Below are positions 29,193 through 38,129 of a DNA stretch of 64,000 nucleotides, piece by piece. Position 1 is the stretch's first letter; each line of letters opens with the position of its first letter. The position numbers were made by a program, and so were the translations under genes. This stretch comes from Arthrobacter cryoconiti (GTDB lineage Bacteria; Actinomycetota; Actinomycetes; Actinomycetales; Micrococcaceae): contig NZ_JAJJBU010000031.1 in assembly GCF_020905375.1 (NCBI RefSeq), forward strand, positions 30,913 through 94,912. The letters are read 5' to 3'. Under the pieces are notes generated by a model. The model made no database searches, had not been told where the DNA came from, and was given only the letters and a program-made list of their open reading frames with translations.

Positions 29193-30791
29193 TTGATTAC
29201 GGTCCAAGACCTTGAGTTACGCGCCGGAGCGCGCCTGCTCATGGACGAAGTGTCATTTCGGATCGACAAGGGTGACAAGATCGGCCTGGTGGGACGTAAC
29301 GGTGCTGGCAAGACGACGCTGACCCGAGTCTTAGCAGGAGAGGGGTTACCGGCTGGTGGAAAAGTCACCAGCACCGGCGCCATCGGCTATCTGCCGCAGG
29401 ACCCGCGGACCCCTGACATGGAGCAGCTTGCCCGTGATCGTATCCTGGCCGCCCGTGACCTTGACAAGGTCATCACTAAGCTGCGCACAGCTGAGCTTGA
29501 TATGGCCAGCGAGGACTCAAACATCCGCGATAAGGCAATGCGTCGCTACGACCGCTTGGAGAACGAGTTTCTAGCGGGCGGCGGGTACGCGGCTGAGGCC
29601 GAGGCTGCAGCCATTTCTTCGAATCTTGCGCTTCCGGAACGAATTTTGAATCAACCGTTGAAGACGCTTTCTGGCGGTCAGCGACGTCGTGTTGAACTAG
29701 CCCGAATCTTGTTCTCCGGTGCGCAGACTATGCTCTTGGACGAGCCCACCAACCACTTGGATGCGGACTCTATTACGTGGCTTCGTGAATTTTTGAAGAA
29801 CCATCAGGGTGGGCTGATAGTGATCAGTCACGACACCGAACTTCTTGAAGCAACCGTTAATAAGGTTTTTCATCTAGATGCCAATCGGGCCACGATCGAC
29901 CAGTACAACCTTGGGTGGAAAAAGTACCTAGCCCAGCGGGAAACCGATGAGCGCGCACGTCGACGCGAGCGGGCTAACGCCGAGAAGAAGGCTGGCGTAC
30001 TCATGGATCAGGCGAACAAGATGCGGGCTAAGGCCACTAAGGCTGTCGCTGCCCAGAACATGGCGAAACGTGCTCAACGGCTCCTAGACGGCCTTGAAGA
30101 CGTTCGCGAACAAGACCGAGTTGCCGCGCTTCGCTTCCCTGACCCGTCCCCATGCGGCAAGACTCCTCTGATGGCCGAAGGGCTCAGCAAGTCATATGGT
30201 TCCTTGGAAATTTTCACCGACGTCAGCTTGGCGATCGATCGCGGCTCCAAAGTGGTCATCTTAGGCCTCAACGGTGCCGGTAAGACGACTCTGCTCCGTA
30301 TGCTGGCCGGTGTCTCCAAACCGGACACAGGAGAAATCATCGCCGGTCACGGGCTGAAAGTGGGCTATTACGCTCAGGAACATGACACCTTGGACACCAG
30401 CCGGACGGTGCTTGAAAATATGCGTGCCAGTGCAGGCACCATGAACGACGCCGAGGTTCGCGGTATTCTGGGATCTTTCCTATTCTCCGGTGACGATGTC
30501 AATAAGCCTGCCGGGGTTCTCTCCGGTGGCGAAAAGACCCGACTGGCCCTGGCCACGATTGTCGCCTCATCAGCCAACGTACTGCTACTGGATGAGCCCA
30601 CCAACAACTTGGATCCTGCCAGCCGCGCAGAAATCCTTGGGGCCTTGAAGAACTACTCGGGAGCCGTGGTGCTGGTGAGCCACGACGAGGGTGCTGTGGA
30701 AGCACTAGATCCGGAACGCGTGGTTCTGCTGCCAGACGGAGACGAGGATCTGTGGAGCCAGGACTACCTGGATCTGATCTCGATCGCTTAG
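29193..30791 (+). CDS. ABC-F family ATP-binding protein
   Basis: A 532-residue protein with two ABC ATPase domains and no membrane segment. Walker A motifs are GRNGAGKTT near residue 33 and GLNGAGKTT near 352; signatures are LSGGQRRRVEL and LSGGEKTRLAL. The linker between domains is short, charged and helical, as in ribosome-acting ABC-F proteins. By sequence start and position it corresponds to M. tuberculosis Rv1473. ABC-F proteins act on the ribosome (translation factors or antibiotic protection); the specific role is unknown. Start is TTG 29193 with GAAAGG before it; this start gives the family N-terminus MITVQDLELRAG. Confidence 0.92.
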   Translation: MITVQDLELRAGARLLMDEVSFRIDKGDKIGLVGRNGAGKTTLTRVLAGEGLPAGGKVTSTGAIGYLPQDPRTPDMEQLARDRILAARDLDKVITKLRTAELDMASEDSNIRDKAMRRYDRLENEFLAGGGYAAEAEAAAISSNLALPERILNQPLKTLSGGQRRRVELARILFSGAQTMLLDEPTNHLDADSITWLREFLKNHQGGLIVISHDTELLEATVNKVFHLDANRATIDQYNLGWKKYLAQRETDERARRRERANAEKKAGVLMDQANKMRAKATKAVAAQNMAKRAQRLLDGLEDVREQDRVAALRFPDPSPCGKTPLMAEGLSKSYGSLEIFTDVSLAIDRGSKVVILGLNGAGKTTLLRMLAGVSKPDTGEIIAGHGLKVGYYAQEHDTLDTSRTVLENMRASAGTMNDAEVRGILGSFLFSGDDVNKPAGVLSGGEKTRLALATIVASSANVLLLDEPTNNLDPASRAEILGALKNYSGAVVLVSHDEGAVEALDPERVVLLPDGDEDLWSQDYLDLISIA

Positions 30792-30814
30792 CACTTAGCA
30801 CTTAGCACCTAGCG
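30787..30814. repeat. Tandem 7-bp repeats (CTTAGCA) at the ABC-F stop
   Basis: Three exact copies of CTTAGCA and a fourth variant CCTAGCG. The ABC-F stop codon TAG (30789-30791) is in the first unit. The 7-base period puts TAG in all three frames of the + strand, as in the array at 16247-16274. Confidence 0.85.
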
Positions 30815-30876
30815 GGACGTTCGCAGACGATTTGCGCGAACGGCCCGCATTTATCCTCAAAGCGAGGCTGCACGGG

Positions 30877-31770
30877 CTAGTAGCCCTGCGAGTCCAAAAT
30901 AGCGTCCTCTGCCTCCTCTGCCGTGGCGCGAGCACCAACTTTGCGAACTTTCGCATGACGTTTAGGGTGAAACGCTGAGCCTCGTCCGTAGAGTTCCTCG
31001 ACGGGAACGCCTGTTTCACCGGATTCTTGTTCATCGTATTCGTCGTTACGTCGCTGCATCCGTGCGGCATAGCCAAAGCCGACAAAGGCCAGTACCCCAA
31101 AGCAAATCCACTGCAGCGCGTAGCTAAGGTGAGATCCCTCGTCGATTGATGGAGCGGGGAAGGGAATTGGGTTCTGCGCAGCGGCAGGGGACTCACTCAC
31201 AATTTGGCCGTAAGCGCCGGTTTTAATTGAGTAAGAAAGCTGTGAAGCGTAGTCCGCCAAGTCGATAGAAGCAATCTGTCCGGCAGGAGCCCCCCGGTCA
31301 AGCTTGGGTTCCGGGGGTCTGAGCCTGGCAATGACGCTCACCGTCCCGGAGACAGGTTGCGGCACAACGTCCGGATGTCCAGCTTCTCTGTCACCTATCG
31401 GGAGCCAGCCACGGTCAATAATGATGGTCTGGCCGGTTTGCAGCTTCAATGGGACCAGAACTTCATATCCTGGTGTCCCGTTGAGGGGACGGTTGCGAAC
31501 CACGCGTTGGTCAGCGGTGAGGTACTCACCACGGAGAGTGACCTGCGTCCATTCTTTGGCAGGGTCCAAGTGATCGAACTGACCAGCAAGACTTGCGTAC
31601 TCGAGCGGGGCGCCGGAATAGTTGTTGGTGATTTTGGCTATATTGGCCACGACGTCGTTGCGGCGGCTCATCTGCCAGTTCCCCAGAGCAACGCAGGCAA
31701 TGGCAAACACCAGGGCGAGGGCAAAGTAGCCCGCCCATTTGCTAGAAAATAGGAACTTATACGTCTTCAT
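30877..31770 (-). CDS. SURF1 family cytochrome c oxidase assembly protein
   Basis: A 297-residue membrane protein with one hydrophobic segment near each end (about 13-30 and 218-236) and a large middle domain outside, the SURF1 layout. GNWQMSRR near 30, NRPLNGTPGYEVLVPL near 93 and IDRGWLP near 118 are the family motifs. SURF1 proteins help insert heme A into cytochrome oxidase, which fits with ctaA and ctaB in the same window. After the second membrane segment there is a charged tail of about 60 residues not found in short SURF1 proteins. Confidence 0.92.
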   Translation of the reverse strand: MKTYKFLFSSKWAGYFALALVFAIACVALGNWQMSRRNDVVANIAKITNNYSGAPLEYASLAGQFDHLDPAKEWTQVTLRGEYLTADQRVVRNRPLNGTPGYEVLVPLKLQTGQTIIIDRGWLPIGDREAGHPDVVPQPVSGTVSVIARLRPPEPKLDRGAPAGQIASIDLADYASQLSYSIKTGAYGQIVSESPAAAQNPIPFPAPSIDEGSHLSYALQWICFGVLAFVGFGYAARMQRRNDEYDEQESGETGVPVEELYGRGSAFHPKRHAKVRKVGARATAEEAEDAILDSQGY

Positions 31771-31773
31771 GAA

Positions 31774-32046
31774 CTACGCGGAATCCTTGGGTGTCAACGG
31801 CAAAGTTTCCTTCCACAAGGAGCGGCTTTGCAGATAGTCTTCGAGCCAGGCAACATGTTCGTCACAGGCGAGCCAAATCTTACGCCTCTCCGGTGTGTGA
31901 ATCTTAGGATTGTTCCACAGCAATTGCATGGTGGCACTTTGCCGGCAAGCTTTGCGAGAACAAATTCTCTCACCCGGTTCGGTGGTCGTAGTCGCCCGTT
32001 GATCCTGCGGCAGGTCGCTGTTGCCAAGCATGTCGATGAGGTTCAT
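31774..32046 (-). CDS. Small conserved actinobacterial protein, possible zinc site
   Basis: A 90-residue soluble protein. It has CSRKACRQ near residue 29, WNNPKIHTPERRKIWLACDEH near 44-64; the cysteines and histidines (Cys29, Cys34, His50, Cys61, His64) could bind zinc. I know similar proteins beside SURF1 genes in other Actinobacteria but no proven function. It sits 3 bases before SURF1 and overlaps the upstream DUF3099 gene by 4, so the three form one unit. Confidence 0.75.
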   Translation of the reverse strand: MNLIDMLGNSDLPQDQRATTTTEPGERICSRKACRQSATMQLLWNNPKIHTPERRKIWLACDEHVAWLEDYLQSRSLWKETLPLTPKDSA

Positions 32047-32510
32047 GCGGGCTTGTCCTCACCCTTGCCATTCTCATTACCGGCCTCTGCCACGCCATCG
32101 TTGTCGGTCTCCATTAGAACCTCACCGCGCAGGATGTCTCCGGAGTCGTCGCCATTGGCGGAATCCGGAGGAATTTGGCCTTCGTTGAGTTCATAGGCTG
32201 GTGCCTGATCAAGGAGCTCGGTGGTGTTTTGATGATTGACGTCAGCACCGCCGTTTGCAATGACCACGGCCACCCATGGCAAGAGCACTGCACCCGCTAC
32301 GGGAATCAATTTGAACCAGCCATCGACGACAAAGATCAGCACTATGCACACCATGCGGATACCCATGGCCGTGGCGTATTTAACGAGACGTCCGTGCATT
32401 TCTTTGCTGTGAGCATCGGCGGCGTTGGTGATGGAGACTACTGGTGTTGAAGCGACGGCGCGGTGGAAGAGCTTGTGCCGCTGTGCTGCCGCCGCTGATT
32501 GGTCTCTCAT
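32043..32510 (-). CDS. DUF3099-like membrane protein
   Basis: A 155-residue protein. Two hydrophobic segments lie at about residues 50-67 and 70-88 (MGIRMVCIVLIFVV and LIPVAGAVLLPWVAVVIANG), followed by an acidic, disordered tail. This is the DUF3099 pattern. ATG 32510 is chosen: an open frame continues to 32858 but would run through the divergent promoter and into fabG. No function known. Overlaps the 90-residue gene by 4 bases. Confidence 0.75.
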   Translation of the reverse strand: MRDQSAAAAQRHKLFHRAVASTPVVSITNAADAHSKEMHGRLVKYATAMGIRMVCIVLIFVVDGWFKLIPVAGAVLLPWVAVVIANGGADVNHQNTTELLDQAPAYELNEGQIPPDSANGDDSGDILRGEVLMETDNDGVAEAGNENGKGEDKPA

Positions 32511-32630
32511 CACACTCCAAGTAATAACCCTATTCTTCCACTGCCTGCTGTTACATCCAAAAGCACCGCTAGGTCCGATCGATCGTTTCATCGTAGGATT
32601 CAATGCGAGAACCAACCTATGGAGGATTAG

Positions 32631-33365
<735 letters not shown>

Positions 33366-33420
33366 GGCGCGTAACCAACGCCAACAAGAAAAATTTTGTA
33401 ACTCGAATAAGGGATTGTTT

Positions 33421-34161
33421 ATGGGAAAGCTTGACGGAAAGACAGCGATTGTCACAGGGTCATCGCGCGGCGTGGGTGCCGACGTGGCCAAGTTCTTAGC
33501 GGCTGAAGGGGCCGCGGTAGTTGTCAACTATCGCCAAAAGGCGCCGCGTGCTAACAAAGTCGTCGAGCAAATTGTTCAAGCTGGCGGCAGGGCTGTAGCC
33601 GTAGGCGCAGATCTGACGACCCGCGACGGCGTCCATGCATTGGTTAGCGCTGCCATGGAGAACTTTGGCTCCCTTGACCTTGTGGTTCTCAACGCCTCAG
33701 GTGGCATGGAAAGCGGCATGGCCGAAAACTATGCTCTGTTGCTCAACCGTGATGCGCAAATAAACCTACTCAATGCCGCACTTCCTGTCATGAAAGCCGA
33801 CTCGCGGGTGATCTTTGTCACGAGCCACCAGGCGCACTTTATTGAAACTGTGCCGACAATGCCCGACTACGAACCAGTAGCACGGAGCAAGCGTGCTGGC
33901 GAAGATGCTTTGCGTGCTTTGATCCCCAATCTGGCAGCTGAAGATATCTCCTTGGTGGTTGTATCCGGGGACATGATCGAAGGCACCGTAACAGCCACAC
34001 TGCTGGACCGTGCCAACCCGGGGGCTATTGAGGCCCGCCGTGCGGAAGCAGGAAGGTTGTATTCGGTCGCAGAATTTGCTGCCGAGATCGCCAAGATGGC
34101 CACGGCCGACGTAGAAAGCGGGCACACCTTGTATGTGGGTGGCTCAGACTACTTCAAGTAG
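33421..34161 (+). CDS. SDR-family oxidoreductase with non-canonical active site
   Basis: A 246-residue classical-size SDR. The cofactor motif TGSSRGVG is at 12-19 and LNASGG replaces NNAG near 90-95. The Ser135 position is kept (VTSHQAHF), and Lys157 is kept, but the position of the catalytic tyrosine (YxxxK) is Val153 (VARSK); a tyrosine lies three residues earlier (Tyr150). Either Tyr150 takes the role or the protein is not a standard dehydrogenase. ATG 33421 is used; TTG 33415 is two codons earlier. It is 55 bases after fabG, likely the same operon. Substrate unknown. Confidence 0.85.
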   Translation: MGKLDGKTAIVTGSSRGVGADVAKFLAAEGAAVVVNYRQKAPRANKVVEQIVQAGGRAVAVGADLTTRDGVHALVSAAMENFGSLDLVVLNASGGMESGMAENYALLLNRDAQINLLNAALPVMKADSRVIFVTSHQAHFIETVPTMPDYEPVARSKRAGEDALRALIPNLAAEDISLVVVSGDMIEGTVTATLLDRANPGAIEARRAEAGRLYSVAEFAAEIAKMATADVESGHTLYVGGSDYFK

Positions 34162-34202
34162 GCAGCCGGTTTTATAATCAATCTTTGTGAACGTTAGTTT
34201 TT

Positions 34203-34254
34203 GCAGTACCTAGGATGGCTCCCGCATTTTTGCGGGAGCCATCCTAGGTACTGC
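34203..34254. terminator. Very long perfect terminator hairpin
   Basis: A perfect 24-bp stem, 34203-34226 with 34231-34254, around a TTTT loop. It lies between the convergent SDR and serB genes and can stop both transcripts. Confidence 0.9.
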
Positions 34255-34285
34255 TCTTGGGTATGGCACTGCCCATAGGTACCCG

Positions 34286-35182
34286 CTAGATTCCAGCTAA
34301 GGCCAGTGCGACGTCGAGGTTCGGCAGGTTGATTTGCGCGTCGGCCAGCGCACGGACGGCAGGTTTAGCGTTGAATGCGACGCCCAGAGCTGCAACGTCG
34401 AGCATGTCTAAGTCGTTGGCACCGTCACCAATTGCCATGGTTGCCTCCAAAGCGATGCCCGATTCAGCGCTCCATCGCCGAAGGCACTCCGCCTTGCTCG
34501 CCTTGTCCACGACAGCGCCAATGACTCTTCCCGTGAGACGTCCATCAATGATTTCTAGGTCGTTGGCAAGCGAATAGTCAAGCCCCAAGTGTTCTGCTAA
34601 GGGATTTAGAATTTGAGAGAATCCGCCGGAAACAGCGGCGACTATATGCCCTGCCCGCTTAGCTTGCGCCACGAGCCGTTGCGCACCCACCGAGAACTCA
34701 ACTTTGGCGACGACCTCGGGCAGCACTGCCTCCGAGAGTCCCGCCAGTGTCGCGACTCGTTGATGGAGGCTCTCCGCAAAATCCATTTCGCCTCGCATAG
34801 CAGCCTCCGTCACCTTGGCAACTTCCTCTTCGGTGCCTGCATATGCTGCGAGCAATTCAATGACTTCTTGCTGAATTAGCGTTGAGTCAACATCCATAAT
34901 CAGGAGTTTGCGGGGAGCGTTGCGTAGCGAGTGTAAAACGACGGCGGTCTCTATATCAGCGGGGCCAGCGTTGGCGAGGACAGTTCGAAGTGAGGCAACG
35001 GCGTCGCTCTCGTTGCTGTGTGGCCCGATGAGCTCAAAGGTGACCGTGTTAAACCCCGGGTAGCTCCTTGGCTCCTCATCGCGAATCGTGAGACCGAGGC
35101 CGTCAAATAGCGAACGGAGCGCCGAGAGAGCCTGTGGAGCAATTGTCTGGGCGTAGCTGACTGCAGTGAAAGGAGAAGGCAT
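34286..35182 (-). CDS. serB: Phosphoserine phosphatase
   Basis: A 298-residue HAD-family enzyme for the last step of serine synthesis. The catalytic motif DVDST is at residues 97-101 (Asp97 nucleophile, Asp99 acid/base); SGGFSQ near 187 and GDGANDLDML near 258 complete the HAD motifs. The N-terminal 90 residues form the regulatory part typical of the longer SerB class (ACT-like). No operon partner on this strand. Confidence 0.95.
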   Translation of the reverse strand: MPSPFTAVSYAQTIAPQALSALRSLFDGLGLTIRDEEPRSYPGFNTVTFELIGPHSNESDAVASLRTVLANAGPADIETAVVLHSLRNAPRKLLIMDVDSTLIQQEVIELLAAYAGTEEEVAKVTEAAMRGEMDFAESLHQRVATLAGLSEAVLPEVVAKVEFSVGAQRLVAQAKRAGHIVAAVSGGFSQILNPLAEHLGLDYSLANDLEIIDGRLTGRVIGAVVDKASKAECLRRWSAESGIALEATMAIGDGANDLDMLDVAALGVAFNAKPAVRALADAQINLPNLDVALALAGI

Positions 35183-35272
35183 GCGTTGATTCTAGCTAAA
35201 TCCGTTCACTCGGGTGGTTGAAAAATTACGCAGTTCGCGCAGTTCCCCTCCGGTGTCATAGGCTCTTGACTT

Positions 35273-36058
35273 ATGAGTGAAGTTTTGGGTTTGGCCGGTG
35301 TCAGCGTGGTCCGCGGCACCAAGACACTATTGGATTGCGTAGACTGGCGCGTTGCCGAAGGGGAACGTTGGGTCATCTTAGGGCCCAACGGTGCGGGCAA
35401 GAGCACGCTCTTGCAGATTGCAGGTGCCCGCATGCATCCTACCCGTGGGGTGGCGGGCATCCTTGATGAGGTTCTCGGTGCCGTTGACGTCTTTGAGCTG
35501 CGTCCCCGGATTGGCTTGGCTTCGGCGACCTTGGCTAACCAGATTCCAGAACATGAGAAAGTTCTCAACGTTGTTGTAACGGCAGCATATGGTGTCACGG
35601 GCCGCTGGCGTGAAGCCTATGAGCGCGACGACGAACGCCGCGCGTTCGCCCTGTTGGAAGAATGGGGTATGTCCACGTTCATGAACCGGAAATTTGCGTC
35701 CCTTAGCGAGGGCGAGCGCAAACGCGTCCAGATTGCCCGAGCATTGATGAGCGATCCCGAGTTACTACTTTTGGATGAGCCCGGAGCGGGCCTGGACTTG
35801 GCGGGCCGAGAAGACCTCGTCAAGCGTTTGAGTGAACTTGCCGCTGATCCGTTGGCCCCCTCCACCATTTTGGTTACTCATCATTTAGAGGAAGTTCCGC
35901 CCGGCTTCACTCATGCTCTGCTGCTGCGAGATGGCGGCGTTGTGGCGCAGGGACCCATCCAGGAAGTTCTGACCGAAGAACATCTCAGTGCAACATTTGG
36001 CATGCCACTGAGCGTAAGTTACAACGCGGGCCGGTACACGGCCACGGCACGGCGTTAG
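35273..36058 (+). CDS. ABC transporter ATP-binding protein (YlmA/ModF type)
   Basis: A 261-residue ATPase with Walker A GPNGAGKSTLL near residue 40, signature LSEGERKRVQIARAL near 143 and Walker B LLLLDEPGAGLDLAG near 164, switch His in THHLEEVP. No membrane partner gene is adjacent. The same stand-alone type occurs widely in Actinobacteria. Function unknown. Signature Glu instead of Gly (LSEGE) is normal in this subgroup. Confidence 0.85.
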   Translation: MSEVLGLAGVSVVRGTKTLLDCVDWRVAEGERWVILGPNGAGKSTLLQIAGARMHPTRGVAGILDEVLGAVDVFELRPRIGLASATLANQIPEHEKVLNVVVTAAYGVTGRWREAYERDDERRAFALLEEWGMSTFMNRKFASLSEGERKRVQIARALMSDPELLLLDEPGAGLDLAGREDLVKRLSELAADPLAPSTILVTHHLEEVPPGFTHALLLRDGGVVAQGPIQEVLTEEHLSATFGMPLSVSYNAGRYTATARR

Positions 36059-36102
36059 CGCCATAGTATTTTCTTCTTGTTCCATGGCGCGCGGACAGGC
36101 GA

Positions 36103-36126
36103 CGTAGTCAGCGCCGTAGTCAGCGC
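36103..36126. repeat. Two tandem 12-bp repeats upstream of the peroxiredoxin gene
   Basis: CGTAGTCAGCGC occurs twice, head to tail, in the 98-base gap before the peroxiredoxin start. Role unknown; could be a chance duplication. Confidence 0.6.
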
Positions 36127-36156
36127 ACGGTCGGAAGTTAGGCGTACGCTCGAGCC

Positions 36157-36624
36157 ATGAATATAGGCGATGTGGTTGTTGATTTTGAATTGCTTGATCA
36201 AAATGGGACTCCTCAGCGGCTCTCTGAGCTCGCTCACAAGGGCGCTGTTGCACTCTTTTTCTATCCGTTGGCGGGCAGCGGTGGATGTACCAAAGAGGCA
36301 TGCACTTTTAGGGATATGGCCGGAGAATTCGCAGACTTGGGTGCCTCAATCGTTGGAATCAGCACAGACTCACCAACTAAGCAGCTTGAGTTCGCGACGA
36401 AAAACCGTTTGGGCTATCCGTTGCTCAGCGATCCGCAGGGGGAAGTCGCAGATCAGTTTGGGGTCCGGCGTAGACTCCTGGCCAAAACGCTTCCCAGTAA
36501 GCGTGCCACGTTCGTTGTTGACTCGTCGTTGAGGATTCGTTTCCAACTTTCGAACGAAACGAATATGGGTATCCACGCCGCTGGAGCGCTCGAGGCACTT
36601 GCCACGCGCGGATCAGCTTGGTGA
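36157..36624 (+). CDS. bcp: Peroxiredoxin, BCP/PrxQ type
   Basis: A 155-residue thiol peroxidase. The peroxidatic cysteine is Cys44 and the likely resolving cysteine is Cys49 in the pattern CTKEAC, five residues apart, as in atypical two-cysteine PrxQ. The usual active-site Thr before the cysteine is Ser41 (PLAGSGGC), a known alternative. Start ATG 36157. It is a single gene; a short hairpin and rpmE2 follow. Confidence 0.92.
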   Translation: MNIGDVVVDFELLDQNGTPQRLSELAHKGAVALFFYPLAGSGGCTKEACTFRDMAGEFADLGASIVGISTDSPTKQLEFATKNRLGYPLLSDPQGEVADQFGVRRRLLAKTLPSKRATFVVDSSLRIRFQLSNETNMGIHAAGALEALATRGSAW

Positions 36625-36680
36625 ATGAGGCCTCCAGCCGGTAAGGTAAGTAGCTGGCCCCCGGGCCATAACATTCATCA

Positions 36681-36698
36681 GTCTGGCAAAAACCAGAC
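36681..36698 (+). promoter_or_regulatory. Short hairpin in the rpmE2 leader
   Basis: GTCTGG-CAAAAA-CCAGAC, a 6-bp stem, 22 bases before the rpmE2 start. It may be a leader structure or weak terminator of the peroxiredoxin transcript. I see no clear Zur box. Confidence 0.35.
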
Positions 36699-36720
36699 GA
36701 TTACACTTTTGAGGCACATA

Positions 36721-36975
36721 GTGAAGCAGAACACGCACCCCAAGTATGAAGCAATCGTTTTCCATGACTTGGCTTCCGGCACAAAGTTCCTGACGCGTTC
36801 CACCGCGACATCCACCAAGACCATCGAGTGGGAAGACGGCAAAACCTACCCGGTTATCGACGTTGAAATCTCCTCGGAGTCACACCCGTTCTACACGGGT
36901 AAGCAGCGCATCATGGACAGCGCCGGCCGCGTGGAGCGCTTCAACGCTCGCTTTGCTGGTTTCGGCAAGAAGTAA
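36721..36975 (+). CDS. rpmE2: 50S ribosomal protein L31 type B
   Basis: An 84-residue ribosomal protein. It has [19 protein letters not shown] at the start and [13 protein letters not shown] near 58. The zinc-binding CxxC of type A L31 is absent, which defines the type B (zinc-free) form, used when zinc is scarce in many bacteria. GTG 36721 is chosen because the family N-terminus begins there; the frame is open to 36625 but the extension would cover the leader hairpin. A strong terminator follows. Confidence 0.94.
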   Translation: MKQNTHPKYEAIVFHDLASGTKFLTRSTATSTKTIEWEDGKTYPVIDVEISSESHPFYTGKQRIMDSAGRVERFNARFAGFGKK

Positions 36976-37002
36976 GCTCGCTTCACTGGAACTATTTTCT
37001 TC

Positions 37003-37031
37003 AAAGACCCGCACCTTTGGTGCGGGTCTTT
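37003..37031 (+). terminator. Terminator after rpmE2
   Basis: AAAGACCCGCACC (37003-37015) pairs perfectly with 37019-37031 around a TTT loop, with a T-run at the end. Confidence 0.92.
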
Positions 37032-37067
37032 TTGCACATCCGGGCCAATGATTGGGAAACTAGTCTC

Positions 37068-38129
37068 ATGGCTTCTCTCATGCATGGTGAATATAAAGTC
37101 CACGGTGGAAAACTGGTGGTTGTGGATCTCTCTGTGGCGGGTGGCAAGCTTTCTACAGTGTCCGTTAGTGGCGATTTTTTCCTCGAACCCGACGAGGCAC
37201 TGGATGACATCAACGCAGCTTTGACTGGGCTTTCCACAGAACTGAGCGCAGCGGCGTTAGCCGACGCCATCACGGCCGCCCTGCCAGAAAATGTAGTCCT
37301 TTTCGGCTTCTCCGCACAGGCAGTGGCTATTGCAGTGCGCAGGGCATTGGCTAAGGCGAGCAGTTGGCTAGACCACGAATGGGAGATCATTGCTCCTACT
37401 GTGCTGCCCACGGCAGTCAATGTGGCTCTGGATGAAGTTCTGACGCGAGAAGTTGGAGCCGGCCTCCGCAATCCCACGTTGCGTTTCTGGGACTGGGAGG
37501 AGCCCTCAGTGGTGATCGGCAGTTTCCAATCTGTGCGCAACGAAATTAATCCGATCGGCGTCGAAAAATACGGTATTCATGTGGTGCGCCGTATTAGCGG
37601 TGGCGGGGCCATGTTCATGGAAGCTGGCAACTGCATTACGTATTCTCTGTACCTGCCGCAGAGCTTGGTGGACGGTTTGAGCTTTGAGGACTCATACAAA
37701 TTTTTAGACAGTTGGGTCATGGCGGCGCTGGAGTCCATCGGTGTACGAGCCTTCTATGTACCGTTGAATGACATCGCAACTGAGCAGGGAAAGATTGGCG
37801 GGGCTGCGCAGAAGCGTTTAGGCAACACTGGAATGGTTCACCACGTCACCATGAGTTATGACATTGACGCGGAGAAAATGGTTCAAGTCTTACGGATTGG
37901 TCAGGAGAAGCTCTCAGACAAGGGTACCCGTTCGGCTAAAAAACGGGTGGACCCGCTGCGTCGTCAGACGGGGCTTGATCGTGACGCCATTCTCTCAACC
38001 ATGATGGCGACCTTTAGGGACCGTTACAACGCTAAAGAGTCCGTATTGACGCGTGAAGAGTTGGCAGAGGCTGCCCGTTTGGTCCAGACGAAGTTTGGCA
38101 CAGAGGAATGGCTTGTGCGCATCCCATGA
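37068..38129 (+). CDS. lplA: Lipoate-protein ligase with N-terminal accessory domain
   Basis: A 353-residue protein. The C-terminal part (about 105-340) is the BPL/LplA catalytic fold: RRISGGGAMFMEAGN near 178 is the substrate loop, and KIGGAAQKR near 244 carries the conserved catalytic lysine. The N-terminal 95 residues (HGEYKVHGGKLVVVDLSV onward, with FLEPDEALDDINAAL) resemble the small accessory domain that in E. coli LplA is at the C-terminus. So the order is swapped here. ATG 37068 is used; the open frame back to 37017 begins inside the rpmE2 terminator. Lipoate attachment is the expected role; octanoyl transfer is the alternative. The transporter gene overlaps its end by 4 bases. Confidence 0.82.
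   Translation: MASLMHGEYKVHGGKLVVVDLSVAGGKLSTVSVSGDFFLEPDEALDDINAALTGLSTELSAAALADAITAALPENVVLFGFSAQAVAIAVRRALAKASSWLDHEWEIIAPTVLPTAVNVALDEVLTREVGAGLRNPTLRFWDWEEPSVVIGSFQSVRNEINPIGVEKYGIHVVRRISGGGAMFMEAGNCITYSLYLPQSLVDGLSFEDSYKFLDSWVMAALESIGVRAFYVPLNDIATEQGKIGGAAQKRLGNTGMVHHVTMSYDIDAEKMVQVLRIGQEKLSDKGTRSAKKRVDPLRRQTGLDRDAILSTMMATFRDRYNAKESVLTREELAEAARLVQTKFGTEEWLVRIP

Noticed and set aside
37017..37067. Upstream start of the lipoate ligase frame
   Set aside because: The start codon lies inside the rpmE2 terminator hairpin, so the transcript would not normally include it.
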